DNA of 51,415 nt from Collinsella sp. (GTDB lineage Bacteria; Actinomycetota; Coriobacteriia; Coriobacteriales; Coriobacteriaceae): the NCBI GenBank assembly GCA_019414055.1, contig DXMV01000008.1, positions 1 to 51,415 of the forward strand, written 5' to 3'. Numbering within the stretch: position 1 is the first letter of the stretch; each line of letters begins with the position of its first letter. The notes under the pieces are model-generated. The model had not been told where the DNA came from and did not search any database. It saw only the letters and a list, made by a program, of their open reading frames with translations. Of the stretch, positions 14,716 to 23,120 are shown piece after piece. Made by a program: the position numbers and the translations under genes.

Positions 14716-15681
14716 CTACCTCCCCAGCGTCTTGCGCACGTCGGCGAGCACGTCGGCGATGTCGGCGCGAACGGCGAGCCCCCGATCCTCGATCGCGCGG
14801 GGGAGAAACTGCGTCTTGTTGTTTACGGCGATGTAGCTGGCCTGCGGTAACTGCGCCGTGAGGGCCCAGAACGGCTCCTGGATAAACGCGGGCGTCATGC
14901 GGCCCACACCCAGCTCGAGGAAGAGGATCCTCTGCCGTGCGTGCGCGTCGAGCCATTCGGACACCTTGCGGTACTGCTCCTCGTAGAGTTCGCCCTGCAG
15001 GAAGTTGCCGTAGCCGCGAACCCAGGGGAACGCCTCTGCCCCGCAGTGCGGGCAGCGCGGCACGAGCTCTGTCGGAACCTCAAGGCCGTCTCCCATGGCC
15101 TCTACCATGTTGGAGACCGGCTCGACCGTATCCCACACCGCGTCGGTGCAACAGCGGGAGCACTGAAAGAAGCGGTGGTCGCCTTGGATCTCTGCCACTT
15201 TCTCCCAGGGATAGAGCTTCACAAACTGCGTGTCCTGGTTGGTGGTGAGCACGAAGAAATCCTTCTCGGCGAGAATGGCGTCGAGGTCCCTGTAGGGCTT
15301 GCGCAGCGAGGCGTTGAGCGTGGTGTCGAGGAAGGTGGCGAGGTATCCCCAGCGCGCCTCGGCGGTGGGCCAGCGGTAGAACGACCCCTCGAAAGCGCCC
15401 TTGAAACCGTAACGCTCGGCGAATTTGCCGAAATGCCTGCGATAGGTTGCGTTGTCCTCGTAATAGAAGTCGCCGCCGCCCGCCGCGGAGAGCCCAGAGG
15501 CCCCGCCCACCAGCACGCAATCGGCTTCCTCGATCATGCGGGCGAAGTCCTCGATTTGCTGGTCGTAGGGCTCGGGCTCGCGGTCACTCAGCTCATAGGG
15601 CGTGCCGCCGTTTCGATAGGCTGCTTGATGGGAAAACGATCGGTTGGTGAGATTGATGACGAGCTGCTCGTACGGAGTCAT
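14716..15681 (-). CDS. Sir2-like protein C (class M/SirTM-like) with N-terminal extension
   Basis: 321 residues, ATG at 15681. An N-terminal extension of ~50 residues (LTNRSFSHQAAYRNGGTPYE) precedes the NAD loop GGASGLSAAGG (59-69). N148 and D150 (TTNQDTQF) are present, Q166-G replaces catalytic HG (EIQGDHRF), and zinc ligands are C174, C177 and C210, C213 (QCSRCC ... RCPHCG). FLELGVGRMTPAF and AVNNK follow. Like A it has the Asn/Gln pair typical of SirTM ADP-ribosyltransferases, 18 residues apart in both. First gene of the operon, divergent from the TetR gene, with conserved operator-like repeats between them. Confidence 0.85.
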   Translation of the reverse strand: MTPYEQLVINLTNRSFSHQAAYRNGGTPYELSDREPEPYDQQIEDFARMIEEADCVLVGGASGLSAAGGGDFYYEDNATYRRHFGKFAERYGFKGAFEGSFYRWPTAEARWGYLATFLDTTLNASLRKPYRDLDAILAEKDFFVLTTNQDTQFVKLYPWEKVAEIQGDHRFFQCSRCCTDAVWDTVEPVSNMVEAMGDGLEVPTELVPRCPHCGAEAFPWVRGYGNFLQGELYEEQYRKVSEWLDAHARQRILFLELGVGRMTPAFIQEPFWALTAQLPQASYIAVNNKTQFLPRAIEDRGLAVRADIADVLADVRKTLGR

Positions 15682-15699
15682 TCGATACCCTCTTTCAGC

Positions 15700-15786
15700 T
15701 ATAATGAACAGGTGTCTATAAGCAGTATCGATGTCGATTTACGCAAGAGCAATGAACAGCTCCGAGATGCTGTCGATAAACGAGCA
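15700..15786. promoter_or_regulatory. Divergent promoter and TetR operator candidates of the Sir2 cassette
   Basis: Three related motifs occur: TGTCTATAAGCA (15714-15725), TGTCGATTTACGC (15732-15744) and TGTCGATAAACGA (15771-15783). All three positions are kept in the decayed copy (TGTCTATAAACA, TGTTGATTTTCGC, TGTCGATAAACGA). This spacing suggests binding by the TetR dimer between the two divergent start sites. Confidence 0.5.
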
Positions 15787-15824
15787 GCTGCTGGGTATTG
15801 TTGGGCAGATCGAACGGAGGAGCC

Positions 15825-16379
15825 ATGGATACAGGGAAAATCGACCGTCGCCGGCGCTATACGCTCTCGGTCATACGGGAGGCGTTCTTCGCGCTGCTGG
15901 CCGAGGTCGGCTTCGCGAAGATGACGGTAGCGGATATCTGCCGCCGCGCCGATATCAACCGTGGCACGTTCTATCTGCACTACGAGGACAAGTTCGCCCT
16001 GCTCGACGCGCTTATCGACGAGGCCTTGGCGGCGGTGCCGCCGCTCGAGGGAACGGAGGCGGGTGCCCTCTGCCAGCGTCCGCCGGCAAACGATGACTAT
16101 TATCTGCTCTACTCGGATGACGACGCGTACGCCCGGGTGGCACAGCGCGTCGTCGAGCGCGGCGCCGAGCAGATGGTTCCCTCGATCATGGAGGAGACTG
16201 GGCTTTCGCGCGAGGACGCCTATCTGCTCTTCGTCCACAACGTCCAGGGAAATCTCGCGGTCAACCGCCTACTTGGTTGGAGGCGGGGACCCGAGTTCGC
16301 TCACGCCCAGGAGCTGCTCAGTGCCTATTCCGAAGGAGGCATGCGGGCGGTATCGGCTCGCCACGATCCCCGTAGTTGA
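15825..16379 (+). CDS. TetR/AcrR family transcriptional regulator
   Basis: 184 residues from ATG at 15825, preceded by GGAGG at 15816-15820. The N-terminal helix-turn-helix is clear: KIDRRRRYTLSVIREAFF, FAKMTVADICRRADINRGTF, YLHYEDKFALLDAL. The C-terminal ligand/dimer domain (LLFVHNVQGNLAVNRLLGW) is not assignable to a known ligand. It is divergent from the Sir2 C-B-A operon with operator-like repeats between, so it most likely represses that operon and itself in response to an unknown signal. Confidence 0.9.
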   Translation: MDTGKIDRRRRYTLSVIREAFFALLAEVGFAKMTVADICRRADINRGTFYLHYEDKFALLDALIDEALAAVPPLEGTEAGALCQRPPANDDYYLLYSDDDAYARVAQRVVERGAEQMVPSIMEETGLSREDAYLLFVHNVQGNLAVNRLLGWRRGPEFAHAQELLSAYSEGGMRAVSARHDPRS

Positions 16380-16583
16380 TCTTGACAGCGTGCCATTTCA
16401 GGCAGGCGACGTTGCTATGGCCCCTCTTTGGTTTTCGATGTTGTATAAGGCAATCGCAATCGCCTTGAGCTTCTTTAGGGAACTTGAGCAAGAGATATGG
16501 CCTGCTGGCGATTGATTAACCCCATTTGTTTTGGTTACAAGAAAAAATGCTGCGCGCCTGCGGCATGAAGAAGGGAGATTCTT

Positions 16584-17114
16584 GTGAATATCGTTGTATT
16601 GAGCGGTAGCCCGCGTAAGGGCGCCAATACAGATACCATGGTCGAGGCGTTTGCCGAGACCGCGCGTGAGGGCGGCAATACGGTCGAGGTCGTCCGCGTT
16701 GCCAGCAAGAAGATCGCCGGCTGCTTGGGATGCCAGTACTGCTTCGCTCATGAGGGCGTCTGCGTGCAGAAGGATGACATGGTCAACGTGATCGAGTCGC
16801 TGAAAGACGCAGATATGGTCGTCTTTGCCTCGCCTATCTACTGGTTTGATATCACCGCACAGGAGAAGGCTGTCATCGACCGCCTGTACGCCTTCGGTGC
16901 TACGGGCTTCCCGTTCACCAAGACGGCCCTTTTGCTCGATAGCCACAGCGAGGGCGTCTATGATGCGGCGATCGCCATGTACAAGTCCACGTGCGCATAC
17001 TGCAAGTGGGAGGACCAGGGCATTGTCACCATCAGCGGTATGACCGAGCGCGACAGCATGGCCTCCTCGCCCAAGCTGGAAGAGGTGCGAGAGCTCGCTC
17101 GCAAGCTCGCCTAA
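16584..17114 (+). CDS. NADPH-dependent FMN reductase / flavodoxin-family oxidoreductase
   Basis: 176 residues with GTG start at 16584 behind GAAGGGAGA. The FMN phosphate loop is LSGSPRKGANTDTM at residues 6-19; a C-x2-C (GCLGCQYC) and a third Cys (GVCVQKDDM) follow, then FASPIYWFDITAQEKAVIDR, which stacks on the flavin. This is the iron-sulfur flavoprotein/NAD(P)H:FMN reductase group of multimeric flavodoxin WrbA-like proteins. 200 bases separate it from the TetR gene, so it is probably a separate unit. Confidence 0.9.
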   Translation: MNIVVLSGSPRKGANTDTMVEAFAETAREGGNTVEVVRVASKKIAGCLGCQYCFAHEGVCVQKDDMVNVIESLKDADMVVFASPIYWFDITAQEKAVIDRLYAFGATGFPFTKTALLLDSHSEGVYDAAIAMYKSTCAYCKWEDQGIVTISGMTERDSMASSPKLEEVRELARKLA

Positions 17115-17294
17115 GGGCAAGAAGAGCGCATGGCAATCGGTGTTGGTGGAAATGCTTGCTGTCCTTACCGAGAGATAGGGGCGCATTCCCTCAAGCGCCG
17201 TATAGAACAATTTTTAAACGCAGAAAAATAACTGAAAACAAATTAATCCGCGTTAAAATATTGTCAAACAGAAGTTAATGAGGGAAGGTTGCGT

Positions 17295-18584
17295 ATGCGT
17301 CGCAAGGCAGACGAGCTACTTAGGGAATGGCGAGACAGAGCTGATAGAAAACCTTTGCTGGTCAAAGGCGTGCGCCAGTGTGGCAAGACCTATTTGCTCA
17401 GAACGTACGCCCAGGATCTTTTCGAATCGGTTGTCTACGTTAATCTTGAGAACGACCGGTCGGCGCGAGCGGATTTTTCGGGCGGTCTTGACCCTCATTC
17501 GATTGTGCGCGCGATCGAGGCTCGTACGGGACAGCGTATCGTGCCTGGCAAAACCTTACTGTTCATTGACGAGATCCAGGCATGCGAGGAAGCGCTCACT
17601 TCCCTTAAATACTTTTGCGAAGATGCTCCCGAGTATTACGTTGCGGCTGCCGGGTCGCTTCTTGGGGTTGCCATTAACCATCAGTCGTATTCGTTCCCCG
17701 TCGGAAAGACCGACTTGATCGAGATGACTCCACTCGATTTCGAGGAGTTTCTCTGGGCAATGGGGCACGATCAGCTGGTCGATGAGATACGCTCGTCATT
17801 CGAGTTAATGGGTCCTCTTGCGCCAAGCCTTCATGAAAAGGCGCTTAGGCTCTATCGACAGTATCTTGTTGTTGGCGGAATGCCCGAGGCGGTCCAAACG
17901 TATATCGATGATCAGTCAATCATTGATGTGGCCGAAAAGCATCGGATTATTCTCGACGGATATTCCGCCGACACCAATAAATATGCTGATGAACGCTTGA
18001 GCGCAAAGACGCGTGCGTGCTTCGATTCCATTCCACAGCAGCTTGCCAAAGAGAATCGCAAATTTCAATACAAGGTAGTGCGAGCGGGGGGCAATGCGTC
18101 TCTCTTTGGAGATGCTCTCGACTGGCTTGTATTGTCGGGTACGGTGGCGCGCTGCAGCCTAGTCGGGCAGATCGAAAGCCCTTTAGAGGCCTTCGTTAAC
18201 CCTTCTGCTTTCAAAATCTATCAGGCGGATACAGGGCTGCTCGTCTCCAAGGCCGGTGCTCAACGCGCCGATATTCTTGCCGGCATCGGCGGCACATTCA
18301 TGGGTGCACTTACCGAAAACTACGTCGCCCAACAGCTTTCAGCCATGGGCTATCCGCTGCATTATTGGGCGCGAGATAATCGTGCGGAAATCGACTTTGT
18401 AGTAGAGAAGCAGGGATGCTTGTCTGCGATTGAAGTCAAGGCGGGAGAGAACACAAGATCTCGAAGCCTGTCCTCACTTAAAAAGACCCATCCGGGCGTA
18501 CGCCTTATCAGGCTATCGACTAAGCCCTTTGGAATGAATGATGGGCTTATGTCTGTTCCACTTTATGCGGCATTTTGTCTATAG
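17295..18584 (+). CDS. AAA_14 ATPase with DUF4143 C-terminal domain
   Basis: 429 residues from ATG at 17295 (AGGGAAGG ahead). Walker A is GVRQCGKT (residues ~26-33), Walker B LLFIDEIQ (~90-97), sensor AAGSLLGVA. Middle: LEFxxPVGKTDLIEMTPLDF-type segment, YRQYLVVGGMPEAVQ. The C-terminal DUF4143 part contains AEIDFVVE and SAIEVKAGE, a D...E-x-K arrangement resembling PD-(D/E)XK nucleases. Such ATPases are common, multi-copy and of uncertain function in gut anaerobes. The upstream 70 bases are AT-rich, likely the promoter. Confidence 0.9.
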   Translation: MRRKADELLREWRDRADRKPLLVKGVRQCGKTYLLRTYAQDLFESVVYVNLENDRSARADFSGGLDPHSIVRAIEARTGQRIVPGKTLLFIDEIQACEEALTSLKYFCEDAPEYYVAAAGSLLGVAINHQSYSFPVGKTDLIEMTPLDFEEFLWAMGHDQLVDEIRSSFELMGPLAPSLHEKALRLYRQYLVVGGMPEAVQTYIDDQSIIDVAEKHRIILDGYSADTNKYADERLSAKTRACFDSIPQQLAKENRKFQYKVVRAGGNASLFGDALDWLVLSGTVARCSLVGQIESPLEAFVNPSAFKIYQADTGLLVSKAGAQRADILAGIGGTFMGALTENYVAQQLSAMGYPLHYWARDNRAEIDFVVEKQGCLSAIEVKAGENTRSRSLSSLKKTHPGVRLIRLSTKPFGMNDGLMSVPLYAAFCL

Positions 18585-18606
18585 GGATGATGCTGGTGTA
18601 ATGCAT

Positions 18607-18644
18607 GGGGCCCAGGGCGCAGCGTTTACTGCGCTCCGGGCCCC
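18607..18644. terminator. Bidirectional hairpin between convergent genes
   Basis: GGGGCCC-A-GGGCGCAG and CTGCGC-T-CCGGGCCCC form a very stable stem (loop CGTTTA) between the DUF4143 ATPase and parC, which converge. There is no clear T-run on either side, so termination may be factor-assisted. Confidence 0.5.
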
Positions 18645-18683
18645 GCTGCTTAGTTAAACCATGACGGTTTGGTCGCCGTCGTC

Positions 18684-20924
18684 CTAGTCAAACAAACTCG
18701 GCATGTCGTTTTCCTTCATGAGGGCACCGGCAGAGGGCAGGCTCTGCGCGGTGAACTTCTCGGCCGAGACGCCGGCGCCAAGAATCTCCTCGGTCGTGCC
18801 GACAGTGGTGACCGAGCGGCCCTTCTTGGCCGTGAAAGCCTGGACGCCCTGCGTGTTGGTGGTCGTCTTGGTCTTGAGCAGCGACGTGTTGAAGTTCATC
18901 AGGCGGTAGTCGCTCGAGACCAGCGCGAGGTCGCGGTCTTCCTTGAGCACCTGCGCATACAGCAGCTTGCTGCCGCCGTAGATGGCGTTCTTGAGGCGCT
19001 TGCGGTTGGTCTTGGTGACGTATCCAGAAAGCGCGACGCGCACCACGCGGCCGTTCTCAAAGACGAACAGCACATCGGCCTTGTAATCCTCGGGGTCGAT
19101 GACCCAGATGACACTCTCGTCGGGTTCCATCTCAAGATCGGTCGGCAGGTACGAGCCCAGTTGGGCCGACTTGGTGTCCTCAAACGCCGAAACCTTGCAC
19201 TTGTACACCTGGCTCTTATTGGTAAAGACCAGCAGCTCGTGGGTGTTGGAGGACGGGAACTCGATAAAGGGTTTGTCGCCGTCCTTGTACTTGAGCGTGG
19301 TCGCCTTCTTGAGCACGCGGTCCGTCATCTTCTTAAGGTAGCCGTCGCGCGAGAGCATGATGGTGACCGGGTACTCCTCGACCTCGGGCTCCAAGCTTAC
19401 CTCGATGACCTCATGGGGCTCAATCCTGCCCGTGCGGCGCGGCATCACGTACTTCTTGTTGACCGCTGCCAGCTCGTCGCTGATGACCTTCTTGATGTTC
19501 TCTTCGCTGGAGAGGATCTCCTCAAGCTCGGCAATCTCGCCCTCGAGCTTGGCGATGTCCTTGGTGCGGTTGAGAATGTACTCTTCGTTGATGTTGCGGA
19601 GCTTGAGCTCGGCAACAAACTCGGCCTGGGTCTCGTCGATGTCGAAACCCTTCATAAGGTTGGGCACGACCTCGGCCTCGAGCTTAGTGCCGCGGATGAT
19701 GGCGATGGCCTTGTCGATGTCGAGCAGAATTGCCTCGAGGCCGTGCAGCAGGTGCAGACGCTCGGACTTTTTGCCCAGGTCAAAGTTAATGCGGCGACGC
19801 GTGGACTCAATACGCCACTTGACCCACTCGTGCAGGATCTGGCGCACGCCCATAACGCGGGGATAGCCGTCGACCAGCACGTTAAAGTTGCACGAGAACG
19901 AATCCTGCAGCGTGGTCGAGCGATAGAGCTTCGCCATGAGCTTGTCGGGGTCGACACCGCGCTTAAGGTCGATGGCGATGCGCAGACCCGAGAGGTCGGT
20001 CTCGTCGCGGATGTCGGCAATCTCCTTGACCTTGCCCTCTTTGGAGAGCTTGACGATGCGCTCGATGATGACATCGGTTTTGGTGGTGTAGGGGATCTCG
20101 TAGACCTCGATGATGCGCTCTTCGGGAATCCAGCGCCAGCGGGAGCGGATCTGGAAGCTGCCAAGGCCGGTCTCGATTATCTTTTCCATCTCCTCGCGGC
20201 GGTAGATAATTTCGCCGCCGGTCGAGAAGTCGGGCATGGGCATGTATTCGAGCAGGTCGCAGTCGGGATCCTGCAGGTAATGCATTGTGGCGGTACAGAC
20301 CTCGTTGAGGTTGAAACCGCAGATATCGGATGCCATGGCGACGCCGATGCCCTTGTTGGCCGAGACGAGGATGTTGGGGAACGTGGTGGGCAGCAGGCGT
20401 GGCTCCTTCATGGCGCCGTCGTAGCTGTCGACGAAGTCGACCGGGTCCTTGTCGATGTCCTTGAAGATCTCGGCGCTAATGGGGGAGAGCTTGGCCTCGG
20501 TATAGCGCGAGGCGGCGTAGCTCAGGTCGCCCGAATAGTACTTGCCAAAGTTGCCCTTCGACTCAACGAAGGGGGCGAGCAACGCCTCGTTGCCGGTGGC
20601 CAGGCGCACCATCGTCTCGTAGATCGCGGCGTCGCCGTGCGGGTTGAGCTTCATGGTCTGGCCCACGATGTTGGCGCTCTTCTGGCGCTCGCCCTTGAGC
20701 AGACCCATCTTGTACATGGTGTAGAGCAGCTTGCGGTGCGAGGGCTTAAAGCCGTCAATCTCGGGGAACGCACGCGAGACGTTGACGCTCATAGCGTAGG
20801 GCATGTAGTTGACCTCGAGCGTCTGCGTGATCGGCTGATCGGTGACCTCGGAGTGCAGGCCGATGACGTTCTCGGCGTTGACCTGCTTTTTCTTGGGCTG
20901 GTTCTTCGTCTTCTTCTTTGCCAC
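18684..20924 (-). CDS. parC: DNA topoisomerase IV subunit A (ParC type)
   Basis: 746 residues, ATG at 20924. N-terminal catalytic domain: YAMSVNVSRAFPEIDGFKPSH, NPHGDAAIYETMVRLA, and the DNA-cleaving Tyr141 in ASRYTEAKLS. A coiled coil follows (KLEGEIAELEEILSSEENIK) and then a C-terminal propeller-like region that is shorter than in GyrA, without a full GyrA-box; this favours ParC over GyrA. The tail SLPSAGALMKENDMPSLFD is distinct. It starts 45 bases after parE, so the two form an operon making the A2B2 enzyme that decatenates chromosomes. A lysine-rich N-terminus (AKKKTKNQPKKK) is notable. Confidence 0.9.
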   Translation of the reverse strand: MAKKKTKNQPKKKQVNAENVIGLHSEVTDQPITQTLEVNYMPYAMSVNVSRAFPEIDGFKPSHRKLLYTMYKMGLLKGERQKSANIVGQTMKLNPHGDAAIYETMVRLATGNEALLAPFVESKGNFGKYYSGDLSYAASRYTEAKLSPISAEIFKDIDKDPVDFVDSYDGAMKEPRLLPTTFPNILVSANKGIGVAMASDICGFNLNEVCTATMHYLQDPDCDLLEYMPMPDFSTGGEIIYRREEMEKIIETGLGSFQIRSRWRWIPEERIIEVYEIPYTTKTDVIIERIVKLSKEGKVKEIADIRDETDLSGLRIAIDLKRGVDPDKLMAKLYRSTTLQDSFSCNFNVLVDGYPRVMGVRQILHEWVKWRIESTRRRINFDLGKKSERLHLLHGLEAILLDIDKAIAIIRGTKLEAEVVPNLMKGFDIDETQAEFVAELKLRNINEEYILNRTKDIAKLEGEIAELEEILSSEENIKKVISDELAAVNKKYVMPRRTGRIEPHEVIEVSLEPEVEEYPVTIMLSRDGYLKKMTDRVLKKATTLKYKDGDKPFIEFPSSNTHELLVFTNKSQVYKCKVSAFEDTKSAQLGSYLPTDLEMEPDESVIWVIDPEDYKADVLFVFENGRVVRVALSGYVTKTNRKRLKNAIYGGSKLLYAQVLKEDRDLALVSSDYRLMNFNTSLLKTKTTTNTQGVQAFTAKKGRSVTTVGTTEEILGAGVSAEKFTAQSLPSAGALMKENDMPSLFD

Positions 20925-20969
20925 GATTTCCTCTTGAACTTCTTATGGGCCGTCGTTATCGATTTGCTG

Positions 20970-22967
20970 CTACTGCAGGTCCAGCTGGTCCAGGTATTCC
21001 TTGCCGTGCTCGGAGATGTGACGCTTGCGGCCCGTCTCGTCGTTGCCCAGCAACAGGTTGAACATGGTCTCCATCTTGGTGACGTCCTCGGGTTCTACCT
21101 TGATCAGGCGGCGCGTCTCGGGGTTCATGGTGGTGAGCCACATCATGTCCGGATCGTTCTCACCAAGACCCTTGGAGCGGTTGATCGAGCACTTCTGGTC
21201 GCCAATCTCCTTGAGGATGCCGTTCTTCTCGAGCTCGGTGTAGGCAAAGTAGGTCTTCTCTTTGCAGTTGATCTCGTAGAGCGGCGACTCGGCGATATAC
21301 ACGTAGCCCTCGTCGATAAGCGTGGGCACCAGGCGATAGAGCATGGTGAGCACAAGCGTGCGGATGTGATAACCGTCGACGTCGGCGTCCGTACAGATAA
21401 TGACCTTGTTCCAGTTGAGATTATCCAGGTCAAAAGCACCGAGGTTCTTGATGCGCTTGTCCTTGATCTCTACGCCGCAGCCCAGCACGCGCATGAGGTC
21501 CATGATGATGTCGGACTTAAAGATGCGCGGGTAGTCCTCCTTCAGGCAGTTGAGGATCTTACCGCGAACGGGCATAACGCCCTGGAACTCGGCATCGCGC
21601 GAGGTGCGGATGGCGCCTGCTGCCGAGTCGCCCTCTACGATGTAGATCTCGCGACGGTCCTTGTCTTTGGAGCGGCAGTCGATGAACTTCTGCACGCGGT
21701 TGGCCATGTCGGTCTTCTGTTGCAGATTGGTCTTGATGCTCTGGCGCGTCTTCTCGGCGTTCTCGCGCGAGCGCTTGTTGATGAGCACCTGCTCCATGAT
21801 CTTGTTGGCGGCGTCTTTGTTCTCGATCAGATAGGTCGAGAGGCGCTCCTTAAAGAATGCCGTCATCGCCTGCTGGATAAAGCGGTTATTGATGGCCTTC
21901 TTAGTCTGGTTTTCGTAGGACGTCTGGGTGGAGAAGCAGTTGGTCACCAGCACCAGACAGTCCTGGACGTCCTGCCACTTAATGCCGCTCTCGTTTTTGT
22001 TGTACTTGCCCTGTTGCTTGATGTAGGCATCGATGGCGCTGGTCAGAGCACTACGGGCGGCCTTTTCGGGCGAACCGCCGTTCTCGAGCCATGACGAGTT
22101 GTGGTAGTACTCCTGCATCATGAAGGTGCGCGAGAAGCACATGCACGCGGTGATCTTGACGTTGTAGTCGGGCAGGTCCTCGCGGTCGCGACCGCGGCGG
22201 TCGGCCTCGATAAAGAAGGGCTCGGTGAGGTAGTCGGCACCGACCTTCTCGAGCACATAGTCCTCGATGCCCTTGGGGTAGCAAAAGTCCTCTTCGGAAA
22301 ACTCGCCATCGTCGCCCTCGATGCGCAGGCGGAAGGTAACGTTGGCGTTGACCACGGCCTGGCGGCGCATGGTCTCGCGATACCAATCGTGGGGGATGCT
22401 GATGGAGGTGAAGACCTCAAGATCGGGGCGCCACTTGATGGTGGTGCCGGTGCGGTTCTCGTCGCTGGGCTCAATCTCGAGCGCCTTCTTTTTGGCGCCG
22501 ACGACCTTACCCTTCTTAAAGTGCAGAGAGTATTTGTTACCGTCACGCCAAACCGTGACGTCCATGTACTCAGAAGCGTACTGGGTCGCGCAGGAGCCCA
22601 GGCCGTTGGTGCCGAGCGAGAAGTCGTAGTCGCCGCCCTGGTTGTTGTTGTATTTGCCGCCGGCGTAGAGCTCGCAAAAGACGAGTTCCCAGTTAAAGCG
22701 CTTCTCGGAAGGGTTCCAGTCGAGCGGGCAGCCGCGGCCGTTGTCCTCTACCTGGATAGAGCCATCGCGAAAGGCGGTGAGGGTGATGAGCTTGCCGTAG
22801 CCCTGGCGTGCTTCGTCAACGGCGTTGGACAGGATCTCGAAGGCGGCATGCGCGCAACCATCGAGTCCGTCCGAGCCAAAGATGACGGCGGGGCGCAGGC
22901 GTACGCGCTCCTCGTCCTTGAGCTGGCGGATACTGTCGTTACCATAGTTTGCGGTGTTTTTTGCCAT
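20970..22967 (-). CDS. parE: DNA topoisomerase IV subunit B (ParE type)
   Basis: 665 residues, ATG at 22967. GHKL ATPase motifs: EILSNAVDEA (44-53), EDNGRGCP (74-81), LGTNGLGSCATQY. TOPRIM metal motifs: EGDSAAGA from 445 and CTDADVDGYHI (525-535). The C-terminus GNDETGRKRHISEHGKEYL corresponds to the ParE/GyrB tail. Length and partner gene fit topoisomerase IV. It provides ATP hydrolysis and strand passage with ParC. The upstream neighbour is transcribed in the same direction but is unrelated. Confidence 0.92.
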   Translation of the reverse strand: MAKNTANYGNDSIRQLKDEERVRLRPAVIFGSDGLDGCAHAAFEILSNAVDEARQGYGKLITLTAFRDGSIQVEDNGRGCPLDWNPSEKRFNWELVFCELYAGGKYNNNQGGDYDFSLGTNGLGSCATQYASEYMDVTVWRDGNKYSLHFKKGKVVGAKKKALEIEPSDENRTGTTIKWRPDLEVFTSISIPHDWYRETMRRQAVVNANVTFRLRIEGDDGEFSEEDFCYPKGIEDYVLEKVGADYLTEPFFIEADRRGRDREDLPDYNVKITACMCFSRTFMMQEYYHNSSWLENGGSPEKAARSALTSAIDAYIKQQGKYNKNESGIKWQDVQDCLVLVTNCFSTQTSYENQTKKAINNRFIQQAMTAFFKERLSTYLIENKDAANKIMEQVLINKRSRENAEKTRQSIKTNLQQKTDMANRVQKFIDCRSKDKDRREIYIVEGDSAAGAIRTSRDAEFQGVMPVRGKILNCLKEDYPRIFKSDIIMDLMRVLGCGVEIKDKRIKNLGAFDLDNLNWNKVIICTDADVDGYHIRTLVLTMLYRLVPTLIDEGYVYIAESPLYEINCKEKTYFAYTELEKNGILKEIGDQKCSINRSKGLGENDPDMMWLTTMNPETRRLIKVEPEDVTKMETMFNLLLGNDETGRKRHISEHGKEYLDQLDLQ

Positions 22968-23120
22968 ACTCGCTCTCTCGGTGCTCCTTTTGCTGCGTTT
23001 AAGTCATATAGATAGCCAAGGTAGCATAGCCCAGGCCGTGGGCGATTCCAACCAACACGAATTCCATCGAACAATAGTTCGATCAGATAATGGATGCTTG
23101 GGATGCGGGTGGGGTCTGTC

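Noticed and set aside
16416..16515. Short plus-strand frame MAPLWFSMLYKAIAIAL with a tail before the FMN reductase
   Set aside because: No ribosome site or family signature; too short to support and probably untranslated DNA between two genes.
18669..22094. Open frame of over 1,100 codons on the plus strand
   Set aside because: It lies exactly antisense to parC and parE, which carry all catalytic motifs. Its Leu/Val/Asp/His-rich composition is the usual mirror of GC-rich codon use.
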